A stretch of 64,000 bases of DNA from positions 3,623,501 through 3,687,500 of the forward strand of contig NZ_CP039253.1 in assembly GCF_004795915.1 (NCBI RefSeq), given 5' to 3'. The stretch's first letter is position 1; every line of letters begins with the position of its first letter. This document shows positions 43,701 to 51,842 of the stretch, in pieces. The notes beneath the pieces were generated by a model, which saw nothing but the letters and a program-made list of their open reading frames with translations, made no database searches and had not been told where the DNA came from. The position numbers and the translations under genes were made by a program. Source of the stretch: Rhodococcus sp. PAMC28707 (lineage in GTDB: Bacteria > Actinomycetota > Actinomycetes > Mycobacteriales > Mycobacteriaceae).

Positions 43701-45670
43701 ACGCCGTCGACGCCGATATTGCGCAACTGACATCCCAGCTCGCCGCAGCGAGCGCGTGGCGCGACTCGCTCAAGCGAATGACCGCGACAGAAGTGCAAGC
43801 ACTGCAGACATACCGCGACCACGTCGCCAACATCGGTATGGGCACTGGCAAGTATGCGGAGAAGTACAGCAGCGCAGCTCGTTCGGCGATGCTCGAAGCG
43901 CAGAGCGCGGTCCCGGCCTGGGTGATGCCGCTTCAGCAAGTTCTCTCGTCCATTCCAGCAAAGCCCAATACGTTCGACGTCGTCATCGTCGATGAGGCCA
44001 GCCAAGCAGACATCACGAGTCTGTTCCTACTCTGGTTGGCGCCACGCGTAATCGTGGTGGGCGACGACAAGCAGTGCACACCGAGCGAAGTGTCGAGCGG
44101 CGCGCTCGACACGATTTTCGATCGGCTCGACCTCTACCTGGGTGACCTACCGGAGCATGTGCGCACAACGCTTACTCCGCGGTCGAGCCTGTTCTCGATG
44201 CTGCGGACTCGATTCGGCCAGGTGGTCCGTCTACGTGAGCACTTCCGGTGCATGCCGGAAATTATCAACTGGTCGAGCAACCAGTTCTACCGTGATTCGC
44301 CGCTGATCCCGGTCCGACAGTTCGGTGCAGACCGGCTCCCACCGCTGGCCCACACGTACGTCGAAGGCGCCGTTCATCTCGGCAAGGGCGCAACGCTCAG
44401 AAACGAACTCGAAGCGGCCGCCATCGTCGACCAGCTGATCGAGTGCTTCGGCAACCCGGCCTACGACGGCAAGACTTTCGGAGTCGTGGTGCTTCAGGGC
44501 CGCTCACAGGTCGACGTCATCGAGAACCTCCTGATGCGCCGGGTGTCCGCCGAAGTGTACGAAGAGCGGAAGCTGAGAGTCGGTACACCACCCGATTTTC
44601 AGGGCGACGAACGTCATGTGGTGATGCTGTCACTGGTCGTCGCCCCAGAGCAGAAGTTCATCTCCTTGACTCAAAGCGAGTACCAACGCCGCTTCAACGT
44701 GGCTGCCTCACGCGCGCAAGATCAGCTCTGGCTGTTCCACTCTGTGACGGCGGATCGACTGAAATCAGGTGACCTCCGCAAATCATTGCTGACCTATATC
44801 AGCTCGACCTCGCCGGTTCCGGCAGAAGCCATGCCGGAGAGCGTCAGTCGTGACCTTCGCCAGTCACCGTTCGACAGTCTCTTCGAGCAGCGAGTGTTCA
44901 ACGATATCGTCGCTCGCGGTTATCACGTCAACCCCCAGGTCGAGGTCAACAGCCGCCGAATCGATCTGGTTGTCACCGGCGGCGCGTCGAGGCTGGCCGT
45001 CGAGTGCGACGGCGACGCGTTTCATTCGACTCCCGAACAGCGGAACGCCGACCTGGAGCGCGAACAAGAGATCAAACGCGTCGGCTGGACATTCTGGCGG
45101 TTACGCGAATCCGAGTACTACCTGGACCAGGAGGCTGCGCTTTCGTCTCTATGGGAAACGCTCGACACACTCGGTATCTCCCCGTACTCGGTGAACGCCT
45201 CCGCAGGACAAAAGGTGCCGACGACGTGGGCCCCGATAACACTGACCGCTGACGAATCGGTCGTGGAAGACATTGCAGAAGAGGAGGCCCTTGCTGGTGC
45301 CCCCGTGATGTCTGGCGTGGCGGCAACTCGGGCGCGGAGGACAGCGCCGATTGCTCAGGTTTCCGGGGTTTCCTCGGCGCAGGTTGTGCGTGAATTACAA
45401 ACTCCAATAAGTGAATCAACCGAATCATCACGCCATCCCGACGGTGCGGTACCAGCGCAGCCGAAGCGAGGAATCCTATCTCGGAAGGATATCCGCGAGT
45501 ACTTACTCCAGCGTTGTACTGCAGCGGAAGTGTCAGCCGATGAGATCGCAACTGACCTGGGGGTCGACGAGGCGATCGTGCGCGCCGTGGGTAGGGGACT
45601 GGTGGTCGAAGGCGCCCTGGAAGAGATCGGCGGGCAGTACCGCACTGTGCAGCAGGTAGAGGCGAAATGA
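40730..45670 (+). CDS. SF1 helicase fused to a VSR/MTES_1575-type nuclease
   Basis: 1,646 residues (TTG start; upstream ATG codons are out of frame). The motor: Walker A VEGPPGTGKTHTIANL at 413-428, Walker B VIVDEASQADITSL, VVGDDKQCTPSEVSSGA, RLREHFRCMPEIINW, GTPPDFQGDERHVVMLSL and YQRRFNVAASRAQDQLWLF. This is the Upf1/DNA2-like set. A restriction-endonuclease fold follows at about 1,400-1,470: VNSRRIDLVV, LAVECDGDAFHSTPEQ and EIKRVGWTFWRLRESEYY (D...ExDG, MTES_1575/DUF559-like). A small C-terminal winged-helix-like tail ends it. It probably unwinds and cuts nucleic acid. Related to, but not the same as, the DUF4011 helicase at the left end. Confidence 0.92.
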   Translation: MLLLTDYVSEATDRLSAGAKTSHPGANLELAVASREHDAELKGRVKRLMQFLREIVKSRTSPVLQVQQHAQVEWLFRDDRVTQVDPSVVQGGIAVRAPRVSIEDPPPVPKVLTGWLDAKLVTDSRSKSPQLSETCSLTGLGAIQRDSPEAETVRSAFAEWLPTWQTWAASDRIRRPQAEFYQSLQRMMQELSARPESVELVLASGLLSLASFDTEDAVQTHLITQSASVDRDEATGDLVVRLTPMSSPRLEDTQLLTGRSDFDSSGSLGLQKQLQQQAASPLSDGVLLFLKDWAPRALTQTIEVNELLEQPAVKSDKMLTPSPALVLRKRGAFALVEYYEKMIADVEADDSPVPLGLAQLVEAIEPDDRLHWLQSVGAAASSTLADDPLFPLPANAEQSQILERLGKDSGVVVEGPPGTGKTHTIANLVSALLARGQRVLVTSEKSQALRVLRDKLPVEMQELCVSITDLARGGSHELNKSVATIAERKSSFNERLEDQRIKDFAARRQAARQNRSAILERIRSLREAETYQHPPVSDGYEGSAASIVKQVKANEAAYSWLPGPLHAKQPSLSGTEIGELRKLISTASPTQSTRPAKLLTPIEFLLPDRPALEELFTRATTQVSTDTAESAQLIEILGGVDLPTAQQVRSLCESLHGLVDDVQQLSPQFQQLADRVLSGEADYLWARVDSLPAILDIAVRADSAVGPRDAYSSDTTSQGLTVLNALAVALETGAKWKSGRFFKSVQQRAYEQSGIVATVDGAPAADASALRAVAEHVRALDAIRSAGMLLADLRISVVVDGSRGLQINSLQGTFRSLDVIRNVVATRDHLVSQLRSISHSHPRVRSLAEASSIAGAAGAIATRSDVESARAELDQLVRSVSLEVDKAPSPEGETLIQTLDSADFSALEDSVDQYVSACSETINQLRLTELESRLTEAAPALAKLVRTTAGNEEWDRIGWELDKAWAWRRAQEWIVEQHRTGREQELDAELDAVDADIAQLTSQLAAASAWRDSLKRMTATEVQALQTYRDHVANIGMGTGKYAEKYSSAARSAMLEAQSAVPAWVMPLQQVLSSIPAKPNTFDVVIVDEASQADITSLFLLWLAPRVIVVGDDKQCTPSEVSSGALDTIFDRLDLYLGDLPEHVRTTLTPRSSLFSMLRTRFGQVVRLREHFRCMPEIINWSSNQFYRDSPLIPVRQFGADRLPPLAHTYVEGAVHLGKGATLRNELEAAAIVDQLIECFGNPAYDGKTFGVVVLQGRSQVDVIENLLMRRVSAEVYEERKLRVGTPPDFQGDERHVVMLSLVVAPEQKFISLTQSEYQRRFNVAASRAQDQLWLFHSVTADRLKSGDLRKSLLTYISSTSPVPAEAMPESVSRDLRQSPFDSLFEQRVFNDIVARGYHVNPQVEVNSRRIDLVVTGGASRLAVECDGDAFHSTPEQRNADLEREQEIKRVGWTFWRLRESEYYLDQEAALSSLWETLDTLGISPYSVNASAGQKVPTTWAPITLTADESVVEDIAEEEALAGAPVMSGVAATRARRTAPIAQVSGVSSAQVVRELQTPISESTESSRHPDGAVPAQPKRGILSRKDIREYLLQRCTAAEVSADEIATDLGVDEAIVRAVGRGLVVEGALEEIGGQYRTVQQVEAK

Positions 45671-45726
45671 TGACCGCACACGAAATCCTTCCGTCTCTGG
45701 AAAGCTGACTCGGCAGGCCGCAGCGG

Positions 45727-46275
45727 TTACTGCGATTTGGCCGGAGTGACTTCGGGCTGATATCGCCTCGCCCCCAACGTGATTGCCTCCTGGGCGAATG
45801 CAGGATGCGGGTTCCGAACCACCAGTTCGGTTCCGTCCTCGGAGGTGAGTGCTCGGGTGATCTCTCGAAAAGTGCTCAGGCTTCGGATGGTTGGGATGGC
45901 CAGGGCAATACCAACAATGAGCAGCAGGGAGCGGGGGCCTTCGGGGATCCATTCCATCAGGGGGGAGATAGGCCCGGTGATGATGACGGCGGTCAGGGCA
46001 ACCAGTACAAGACTCAGTACTCGCCGCCCGAAGACGTACCAGCGGCAGGTTGGGCAGACTGACCAGTGGGTCTCTGCGCGTATTGTGCGTGACCTTCGCG
46101 CCGCGATGCGGTCACGCCCTGCCCAAGGACCGATGCTACTGAGGATCTTTCGTGGTATCGAGAGGTCGTCCCAGGGGATGCTTGGGCGTGAGGGCACAAA
46201 CGCCGTGAACGACCAAGTCCCTAGGTTGCCGTGCCGAACGCAGACCGACGGCAGCGTGGCATCGAGCTTTCGCAT
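45727..46275 (-). CDS. Membrane protein with CxxC motif
   Basis: 182 residues from ATG 46,275. A longer frame to 46,368 exists; no clear ribosome site for either. SVCPTCRWYVFGRRV gives a CxxC just before two transmembrane helices (VLSLVLVALTAVIITG and LLLIVGIALAIPTI). The C-terminus is soluble (TREITRALTSEDGTELVV-like, ending PEVTPAKSQ). Convergent with the helicase, divergent from the T7SS operon. Function unknown. Confidence 0.6.
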   Translation of the reverse strand: MRKLDATLPSVCVRHGNLGTWSFTAFVPSRPSIPWDDLSIPRKILSSIGPWAGRDRIAARRSRTIRAETHWSVCPTCRWYVFGRRVLSLVLVALTAVIITGPISPLMEWIPEGPRSLLLIVGIALAIPTIRSLSTFREITRALTSEDGTELVVRNPHPAFAQEAITLGARRYQPEVTPAKSQ

Positions 46276-46461
46276 GTTTTTGTGATCTCGTTTGGGACTC
46301 TCGGTAGCGAGGAGGTGACGTAGCGAGAAGGCGATGGATGGCTCGGGCACGTAGTGATAGTGCGACATGTGTCGTCACTGAGCAAATCATGCCGACGCCG
46401 GTCGTCGAACTCTGCGGCTGGAATGGTAGTTTCACCCGAATTGCGAACGGGGGTGGGTGGA

Positions 46462-46770
46462 ATGAATGTAGACCCAGCGGAGCTGCAACGTTTTGGGCAT
46501 AGAATAAGCGACTTATCGGGTCAGTGTGTTACAGCCGCGGACTACGAGGAGAAGTACTTGTCGATTGGTGTGTCCGATGTAGGTAGCATATTTTTACCGG
46601 TGCTACAGCAGCTTGATGAAATTCGGGATGTGATTGTGGCCAATATTGATTCGATCCGGCATCTGACTGAAACATCGGCGCAGAGCCTTGTCGATGCTGC
46701 CAAGCAATACCGTGCGCAGGAAGCAACCAATGCCGGCCAACTCGACGGCGTGGGGAGCTGGTTTCCGTGA
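46462..46770 (+). CDS. ESX-type T7SS substrate
   Basis: 102 residues from ATG 46,462 with GGTGG just upstream. Two helices typical of T7SS targets: MNVDPAELQRFGHRISDLSG and VIVANIDSIRHLTETSAQSL, ending in AAKQYRAQEATNAGQL, which resembles the YxxxD/E secretion tail. No W-X-G is present. Its stop overlaps the next GTG (GTGA). First gene of the second T7SS-type operon. Confidence 0.75.
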   Translation: MNVDPAELQRFGHRISDLSGQCVTAADYEEKYLSIGVSDVGSIFLPVLQQLDEIRDVIVANIDSIRHLTETSAQSLVDAAKQYRAQEATNAGQLDGVGSWFP

Positions 46771-47498
46771 CCGAACCTGTTTCGCACCTTGTGGCGCCCG
46801 TTACGGACGATCCAGTACCAGATCTCCTCGAGAACGCGTTGGACGGATCTTTGACAAGCCCGGCATACCTCGTCGGTGAGGCTATGGTCTTTTGCGGGAT
46901 GGTTGGTTCGAACGATCCATGGGCCTTCATCACTGAGAAGCTGTCCGGCAATTGGCAGGCTGTTCAGACTGCAGGTAAATCGCTGGAAGGCTTGGCGAAG
47001 TTCAACGCCGCTATGGCTGAAGAGCTGGCGTCGAGCACATCTGCTGTGATGAAGTCGTGGGAGGGTGATGCAGCAGACCATGCTGAGCATTACTTTTCGG
47101 AGTTGGGTGATGTGATTGCCCGTCAGAGTCATTCCATCCAGAATATGGCGGATCAGCTTGATCAGACGTCGATCGGATTGTACGAGGTTTCAGAAGCGAT
47201 CAAAGACTTGCTCAGTAGCCTCGTGGACTACTTGATCATGATTGGCGTCTCGCTATCGGCTTCCGTTGTAGCAGCGGCTACTGGACTAGGTGCCCCCGCC
47301 GCTGCTGGCTTCCTTGCGACAGCCTTACTTACGGCGAAGATTGCATGGACCTTTGTCACTGAAATTCAGAAGTGGCTTGGCCGTGCCTGGATGGGCGCTC
47401 AGGCCGCAATTGGGTTGATTGCGGGTGAAGTGGCGGCCGTTCGAGACACGCCGTTACCTCAGCTTCCGACTTCCGGTTACCAGTTCGGAGGAGCCTGA
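46767..47498 (+). CDS. WXG-like T7SS effector/partner with hydrophobic hairpin
   Basis: 243 residues from GTG 46,767. The WXG-type turn is visible as MKSWEGDAADHAEHYF between two helices (residues about 70-160). A Gly/Ala-rich hydrophobic stretch follows: YLIMIGVSLSASVVAAATGL then PAAAGFLATALLTAKIAWTF. This resembles larger WXG proteins that carry a membrane-active C-terminus, as in some T7SS toxins, with no extra enzymatic domain. Coupled to the preceding gene; two genes downstream is a coding stretch with an amber stop. Confidence 0.75.
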   Translation: MTEPVSHLVAPVTDDPVPDLLENALDGSLTSPAYLVGEAMVFCGMVGSNDPWAFITEKLSGNWQAVQTAGKSLEGLAKFNAAMAEELASSTSAVMKSWEGDAADHAEHYFSELGDVIARQSHSIQNMADQLDQTSIGLYEVSEAIKDLLSSLVDYLIMIGVSLSASVVAAATGLGAPAAAGFLATALLTAKIAWTFVTEIQKWLGRAWMGAQAAIGLIAGEVAAVRDTPLPQLPTSGYQFGGA

Positions 47499-47501
47499 CG
47501 C

Positions 47502-47900
47502 ATGGAGCCGCCGAAAGAGCCTCTGTTGGATATTTTTCTCGATGATCCATCGCTGGCTGCCCAACTGAGAAAGTCAGTCGAACTTCTGGCCGATAATGCA
47601 CCGGACCCTGCAATGGGTGAGATATTAAAGCAGGTGCTCGATGGGGAGAAAAGCTTGCGCGACGTCGTTGCGGCTACAGACTTCTCCGAAATGTTTCGTC
47701 CCTATGCCGAATCAGCGGTAACCGATGCTGCTCACATGACGGACGACGAGAAGGAAACGATGGCGAAGCAAGGTCGCCTCCAGGTCGATGCGGAGTACGA
47801 GGCGCAGGTTCGAGCGACGTCAGGTCGTCCAGCATCGGTTCCAGAAGACAGTGTCGATTATTTTCGGAACCGCGGCTCGATTATGGAATCGGGTTGGTAG
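47502..47900 (+). CDS. T7SS operon protein, ends at amber codon
   Basis: 132 residues, starting three bases after the previous stop (ATG 47,502). It is an acidic helical protein: LDIFLDDPSLAAQLRKSVEL, DNAPDPAMGEILKQVL, RDVVAATDFSEMFRPYAESA and KETMAKQGRLQVDAEYEAQV. It resembles YbaB-sized or EspG-like accessory proteins of T7SS operons in layout only. It stops at TAG 47,898-47,900, beyond which 61 sense codons continue in the same frame; see the next entry. Likely a cytosolic partner or immunity of the WXG-like effector. Confidence 0.65.
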   Translation: MEPPKEPLLDIFLDDPSLAAQLRKSVELLADNAPDPAMGEILKQVLDGEKSLRDVVAATDFSEMFRPYAESAVTDAAHMTDDEKETMAKQGRLQVDAEYEAQVRATSGRPASVPEDSVDYFRNRGSIMESGW

Positions 47901-48086
47901 ACCGCTATTTTTGACGTTCAACCAACGAGAGCGTTTCCGTCTTATCCGGCGAATCAAACAAAGCGACGCGGAAATGGCGGGGTTGAATCGATCGTCGTGA
48001 ACCCCGAGGACTTCGCGGAATGGCCGTGGCTCTACGAGGCAGGCTACCGGGCGAGCGAAGCGACGTGGAAGTCGTTGATCAGGTAG
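47901..48086 (+). other. In-frame coding extension after the amber codon
   Basis: After TAG 47,900 the same frame continues without a stop for 61 codons to TAG 48,084-48,086. It reads TAIFDVQPTRAFPSYPANQ and VVNPEDFAEWPWLYEAGYRA before ending SEATWKSLIR. This text is protein-like (W, Y, F, acidic residues), with a possible internal GTG at 47,997 giving a 29-residue peptide. The natural gene probably spans 47,502-48,086 and has gained a nonsense mutation, or the stop is read through. Confidence 0.5.
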
Positions 48087-48260
48087 ACGCATCGGGAGAT
48101 TCAAGGCGGAGCCCTGTAGATGCGTCCCTGCGTGAACGAATCGCTCGCTCGAGTAGGACACGATTATCAGTTGCGTGCGTTCATTCACCGGGTAACACTC
48201 GGCTCGAACGGGCCGATGCGAGGGGAGGGTAGGGGACACGCTCGATCAACGGAGGCAACC

Positions 48261-48920
48261 ATGCGTCAGCTGTCGAAGTCCCCGAGCACGACCCATGCGC
48301 TAGTGGCTGCCGCCGCAGCCTGTCTTGCGATGTTCGCGGCGGGATGCGGCAGCGAATCTGCCGATTCCCCTCAGGCTGCGACAATCAGCTCGACAACTAT
48401 CGAGGTGACTACTACGACCTCTACGCCTCCGGCTCCGCCGCCTGTCGAGGTCGCACCCCCCGAACCTCTGCCCGAATCCGTGTTGAGCGAACCTGATGCT
48501 GTCGATTGCAGCCAGCCGATGCAGGCTCCGACGGACCAGTTCGGTGCTCCGATGTCCAACGGCACGAGCATCTGCGCGACGGTTGTGGAGTGCGCTGATA
48601 TCAGCGAACATTACGAGTTCGGGACTGCCCACATGTCCGACGGCTCGTTGATGTACACGTCCGATTGCAATGCGTACAACCAACAGCAGAAGGCGCAACA
48701 GCAGGAAACGCCTGCGGATCCAGGTACGACTGCGGGTCGCGGCTACACGTGCGACGATTCGGGATGCACCTACCCTGACGGGTTGACGGTGCCTGGCTAC
48801 CAACGCTGCGGTGTGGGTTGTGGCGAGGCGCCGACCTCAGGTGACGTGCAAGGGGGATGGGTCGCCTGTCTCGACACCGGCGCGACCATGGACCAGTGCA
48901 GGGAGCAGCTGGGCAACTGA
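48261..48920 (+). CDS. Cysteine-rich lipoprotein
   Basis: 219 residues from ATG 48,261, with GGAGG six bases upstream. The signal peptide ends in the lipobox MFAAGC (mature from Cys). A Thr/Pro linker (TTTTSTPPAPPPVEVAPPEP) leads to a C-terminal region with about nine cysteines, e.g. CDDSGCTYPDG, GYQRCGVGCGEAPTSG and ATMDQCREQL, likely disulphide-bonded outside the cell. A Gln run (QQQKAQQQ) links the halves. Function unknown. Such cysteine-knotted lipoproteins recur in rhodococci. Confidence 0.8.
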   Translation: MRQLSKSPSTTHALVAAAAACLAMFAAGCGSESADSPQAATISSTTIEVTTTTSTPPAPPPVEVAPPEPLPESVLSEPDAVDCSQPMQAPTDQFGAPMSNGTSICATVVECADISEHYEFGTAHMSDGSLMYTSDCNAYNQQQKAQQQETPADPGTTAGRGYTCDDSGCTYPDGLTVPGYQRCGVGCGEAPTSGDVQGGWVACLDTGATMDQCREQLGN

Positions 48921-48948
48921 CGGCGTCTCGGGCCGGGTGGTCCAAGTG

Positions 48949-49524
48949 TTAGTCGCGAAGCGCGACCGGCAGCCACTTCGGCCACTCGGCGTGCCCGACC
49001 AGTCGGCCTCGATCGAATGTCGCGATGGTGCGAAAAGGGTTGCGCGCTGTCGAGTTGTCGTACACCCGTGCGTGATCCGCCACTTCGATTGCGGAGCGAA
49101 CGAGCGTCCACAGTCGGTCGTACCGCTCGCGCACCTTCACTTCGGGAACTGAATGGCCGCCCAGTTGTACTCGATTGGCTACTCGCGCCACGGCGAGTTC
49201 GACTGGTATCGCGACGATGTGCACAGTGACCAGAAAGCCTGCGCCGACAGCAGACTCGACGAAATTCAACTTGGACTCGTGTGAGAATACGGTTTCGGTC
49301 GCGAACGACGTTCTATCGGCAACATGGCGTGTGCGCTCCGCTGCGGCGGCGCGGGAAGCATCATAGGCATGGGCCGCCTCGTCGCCGGGCCAACGTGCGT
49401 GCGCAATCTCGTCGGCGTTCACGAATGGCAGATGGGTTGCAGGCAAAAGTACCCGCGTATAGAAGGTGCTCTTTCCAGCGCCGTTAGGGCCGGCGAGTAG
49501 GTGGACTACCGGGTCCGGGCTCAT
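48949..49524 (-). CDS. Zeta-toxin-like kinase
   Basis: 191 residues from ATG 49,524. It is a P-loop kinase of the zeta/UDP-N-acetylglucosamine kinase type: VVHLLAGPNGAGKSTFYTRV (Walker A at 12-20), LPFVNADEIAHARWPG (substrate Asp-Glu), TSFATETVFSHESK (the conserved ETVxS), and VANRVQLGGHSVPEVKVRER (arginine/lid). Zeta toxins phosphorylate UDP-GlcNAc or nucleotides. It overlaps the ParD-like gene by four bases, forming a TA pair. Confidence 0.9.
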   Translation of the reverse strand: MSPDPVVHLLAGPNGAGKSTFYTRVLLPATHLPFVNADEIAHARWPGDEAAHAYDASRAAAAERTRHVADRTSFATETVFSHESKLNFVESAVGAGFLVTVHIVAIPVELAVARVANRVQLGGHSVPEVKVRERYDRLWTLVRSAIEVADHARVYDNSTARNPFRTIATFDRGRLVGHAEWPKWLPVALRD

Positions 49525-49892
49525 GCTCGAGGTAGACCCGGCTCCGATTGTTCGGCGCGCACATTTCCATCTTCGTCGGCCTCGACGAAGGGGCGCCCCT
49601 CGGCGCTGAACTCACCCTCGAAGTTGAGCGACTCCGTCACTGATTCGATTCGCTCGGACCACGCTGCTCGGGTCACAGCCTGCTCTCGCGCAGACAAAGT
49701 GTCGTAGCTTCTCCTACCAGCGAGGACAGCGGAGATTTCACGGGTGGACACATGATGTGAAGTTTCCATCTCGCGGCCGACGAGCGCCCAGTGTGCGACC
49801 TGCTGGGCGGCGCTTCGACTGGCTGCCGATCCCGCGATTTTGGCGGCGGCGTAGAGGTCGTCGTCTATACGTAGGGACGAGGTGGTGCCCAT
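49521..49892 (-). CDS. ParD-like antitoxin
   Basis: 123 residues from ATG 49,892 (GGAG six bases upstream). A ribbon-helix-helix opening, SSLRIDDDLYAAAKIAG, SRSAAQQVAHWALVGREME, matches the ParD_like family found before zeta-type toxins. The C-terminus (about 70-123) is acidic and probably wraps the toxin. It precedes the toxin gene, with overlapping stop/start, as in classic antitoxin-first operons; RHH proteins usually autorepress. Confidence 0.85.
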   Translation of the reverse strand: MGTTSSLRIDDDLYAAAKIAGSAASRSAAQQVAHWALVGREMETSHHVSTREISAVLAGRRSYDTLSAREQAVTRAAWSERIESVTESLNFEGEFSAEGRPFVEADEDGNVRAEQSEPGLPRA

Positions 49893-50150
49893 GGTGATCT
49901 CCGATCGATACCGGGTGGAACTCCACTGTAGCAATCTGCCACAGATGCTGCCAGACCGCTTCCGTAGTACGTGGTCGGTCTCGTGGCCATCACCGAATTC
50001 AGCTATATTCGTCAAGTCGTTCTGCGGGTGGAACAGGACGGCGATCATCTGCGTCTGAACCTGTAGAACCGTTGTCTCTGCTAGTGGGGGAGGGCGTGCA
50101 TGAATATTCAGGCGCGGTTGCACCATGGGCTCCTCCTAAGCGTGTCGTGC
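49893..50150. other. Intergenic region upstream of the TA pair
   Basis: No gene supported. The minus-strand promoter of the antitoxin should lie here; an A/T-rich GCTACAGTGG stretch near 49,925-49,935 is a possible -10 element. Candidate frames are Arg/His-rich and fail the coding-composition test. Confidence 0.4.
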
Positions 50151-50265
50151 CACGCTTTATGTGAATGTGGGCCGATTTCGATCGTCTTTGACCGATTAAG
50201 CTTGCAATGCCATGCGTAAGCCGATACCCAAGGGCCGACCCCCTTCAGAGGGTTCATAAAGCGTG
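50151..50265. repeat. 115-bp segment bounded by 11-bp inverted repeats
   Basis: CACGCTTTATG at 50,151-50,161 is the exact reverse complement of 50,255-50,265 (CATAAAGCGTG). Inside are smaller pairings (ACCC...GGGT near 50,238-50,253). The size and ends would fit a miniature element or a long-range RNA hairpin. No transposase nearby. It is followed by a terD fragment. Confidence 0.45.
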
Positions 50266-50304
50266 CTGCAGCAAGCCTAGGGTCAACTACCCACCTACCG
50301 TTTG

Positions 50305-50448
50305 GCGACGAACAAGACAGAACAGTCATTGCTCCTTGCCGAGATCTACCGTCGAGGAGCGAGCTGGCGGTTCCGCGCAATCGGTCAAGGGTACGACGAC
50401 GGTCTGGCGGAACTTGCCGTGCGATACGGCGTCGAGGTGGACGACTAG
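50305..50448 (+). pseudogene. Fragment of a terD-family gene (C-terminus only)
   Basis: From about 50,305 to TAG 50,446-50,448 the plus strand reads LLLAEIYRRGASWRFRAIGQ then GYDDGLAELAVRYGVEVDD. This is the C-terminus of TerD (compare [19 protein letters not shown] of the intact terD at 14,682). Only about 45 of about 190 codons survive; there is no start. Remnant of a second terD-type gene. Confidence 0.8.
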
Positions 50449-50528
50449 CCATCGATTTTCGGGAGGGATTGGTTGCAAGTTCGCTGATCTGGCCTTCAAA
50501 GGCCGGCGGTTGCGGTTGAGCTAATGTC

Positions 50529-51842
50529 GTGCGGGTGACGGAGACTGACCGGCCTGTGTTGTTGACAATCAAGGTGACACTGGATGAAGTGGAGCCACCG
50601 GTGTGGCGGCGTGTTGCTCTGCCCTCGAACCTGCTTCTTCCCGAGTTGCACAACGTGATTCAGGATGCGATGGGCTGGGAGGGCCGACATTTACACGCAT
50701 TCTCTTCAGGGGAAGGCGGTGCCGGTGATGGTCAACGGTTCGAGATGCAGTTCTCGCTCGACGAAGGCGACGACGGTACCGGGATTGCCGAGGACGACAT
50801 CCCGATAGGTCGGTTGCTGTCCCGGGTGGGTGACAGCCTCGGATATCAATACGATTTCGGCGACAACTGGGAGCACCGGCTCGTCGTGGAGGCAATCGGC
50901 GGGCTGGGTGACGACGGCGTCCGCTGCCTCGGCGGTGAGCGCGCGTGCCCTCCCGAGGACTGCGGGGGACCGTACGGATACAAGGACTTCCTGGAGGCCC
51001 TCGCCGACCCGGGGCGTGAGGAGCACGAGCACTATCGCCAGTGGGCGGGAATGTTCGAGGCAGGTCGATTCGAGGTGGACGAGGCCAACGCGCGGATTGT
51101 GTCCAGGCGCGATCTCAGTGACCTGAGTCGACTGGTCACCCGTGCGACGCCGTTGTTGGGAACGATCCTCGACCGCGCGCCGCTCGACTACCACCGACTT
51201 CTCACGCCTATGCTTCGACTCATCGATTTCGACGACGTCGACGTGGACCCAGTCATCTCCGGCGTCGCCATGGAGAAGCTGTCCTGGATGCTTGCTCGCA
51301 TCGGCCCGGAAGGGCTTCAATTGACTGCTGCCAACTACTTACGACCCGTTGACGTCGCGGCAATGCGGGACGAGTTGGACTGGGGGCGGGACTGGATCGG
51401 CAACTCCTCGCGTGAAATCGACAATCATCAGGTTCATTGGATGCGTACCGCACTGAAAGACCTCGGCCTCGCCCGAGTGCTCAAGGGGCGACTGATCCTG
51501 ACACAGGATGGTCGAAAACTCGCCAACGATCCCGTAGGTTTGTGGCGCCGGGCAGTCTCGAGATCCCCACTGGGTAAGTCCGACCTGGAAGTTGACGCCG
51601 GGATTCTGCTTCTGGTGACTGTGGCAGCAGGATGCGATGGGACCGAACGTAACGCGGCGATTTTCGATTCGCTGTCCGCCATCGGGTGGAGGGTGCCGGA
51701 CTCGGCGCGTCCGTACACGCAATACCTCGCACGGCCGACACTCGACCTTCTCACCCTCGTAGGAGCTGTTGGATCGGGTCTCGGACGACGAGATGCCGGA
51801 CCTGACTGGGGTCGGTCGTTCGCACGACAGTGCCTCGGGTAG
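50529..51842 (+). CDS. Plasmid pRiA4b ORF-3-like protein
   Basis: 437 residues from GTG 50,529 (GTG 50,535 is possible). The first 190 residues are the pRiA4b ORF-3 domain: LLTIKVTLDEVEPPVWRRVA, LHNVIQDAMGWEGRHLHAF, YQYDFGDNWEHRLVVE, and the cysteine-containing GERACPPEDCGGPYGYKDFL, a typical signature. The C-terminal 240 residues are helical (LRLIDFDDVDVDPVISGVAM, HWMRTALKDLGLARVLKGRL). The family is plasmid- and island-associated with no assigned activity. It stands alone between the terD fragment and the catabolic cluster. Confidence 0.9.
   Translation: MRVTETDRPVLLTIKVTLDEVEPPVWRRVALPSNLLLPELHNVIQDAMGWEGRHLHAFSSGEGGAGDGQRFEMQFSLDEGDDGTGIAEDDIPIGRLLSRVGDSLGYQYDFGDNWEHRLVVEAIGGLGDDGVRCLGGERACPPEDCGGPYGYKDFLEALADPGREEHEHYRQWAGMFEAGRFEVDEANARIVSRRDLSDLSRLVTRATPLLGTILDRAPLDYHRLLTPMLRLIDFDDVDVDPVISGVAMEKLSWMLARIGPEGLQLTAANYLRPVDVAAMRDELDWGRDWIGNSSREIDNHQVHWMRTALKDLGLARVLKGRLILTQDGRKLANDPVGLWRRAVSRSPLGKSDLEVDAGILLLVTVAAGCDGTERNAAIFDSLSAIGWRVPDSARPYTQYLARPTLDLLTLVGAVGSGLGRRDAGPDWGRSFARQCLG

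Noticed and set aside
48120..48260. Upstream start of the cysteine-rich lipoprotein
   Set aside because: It would place about 47 residues before the signal peptide; GGAGG and the lipobox support ATG 48,261.
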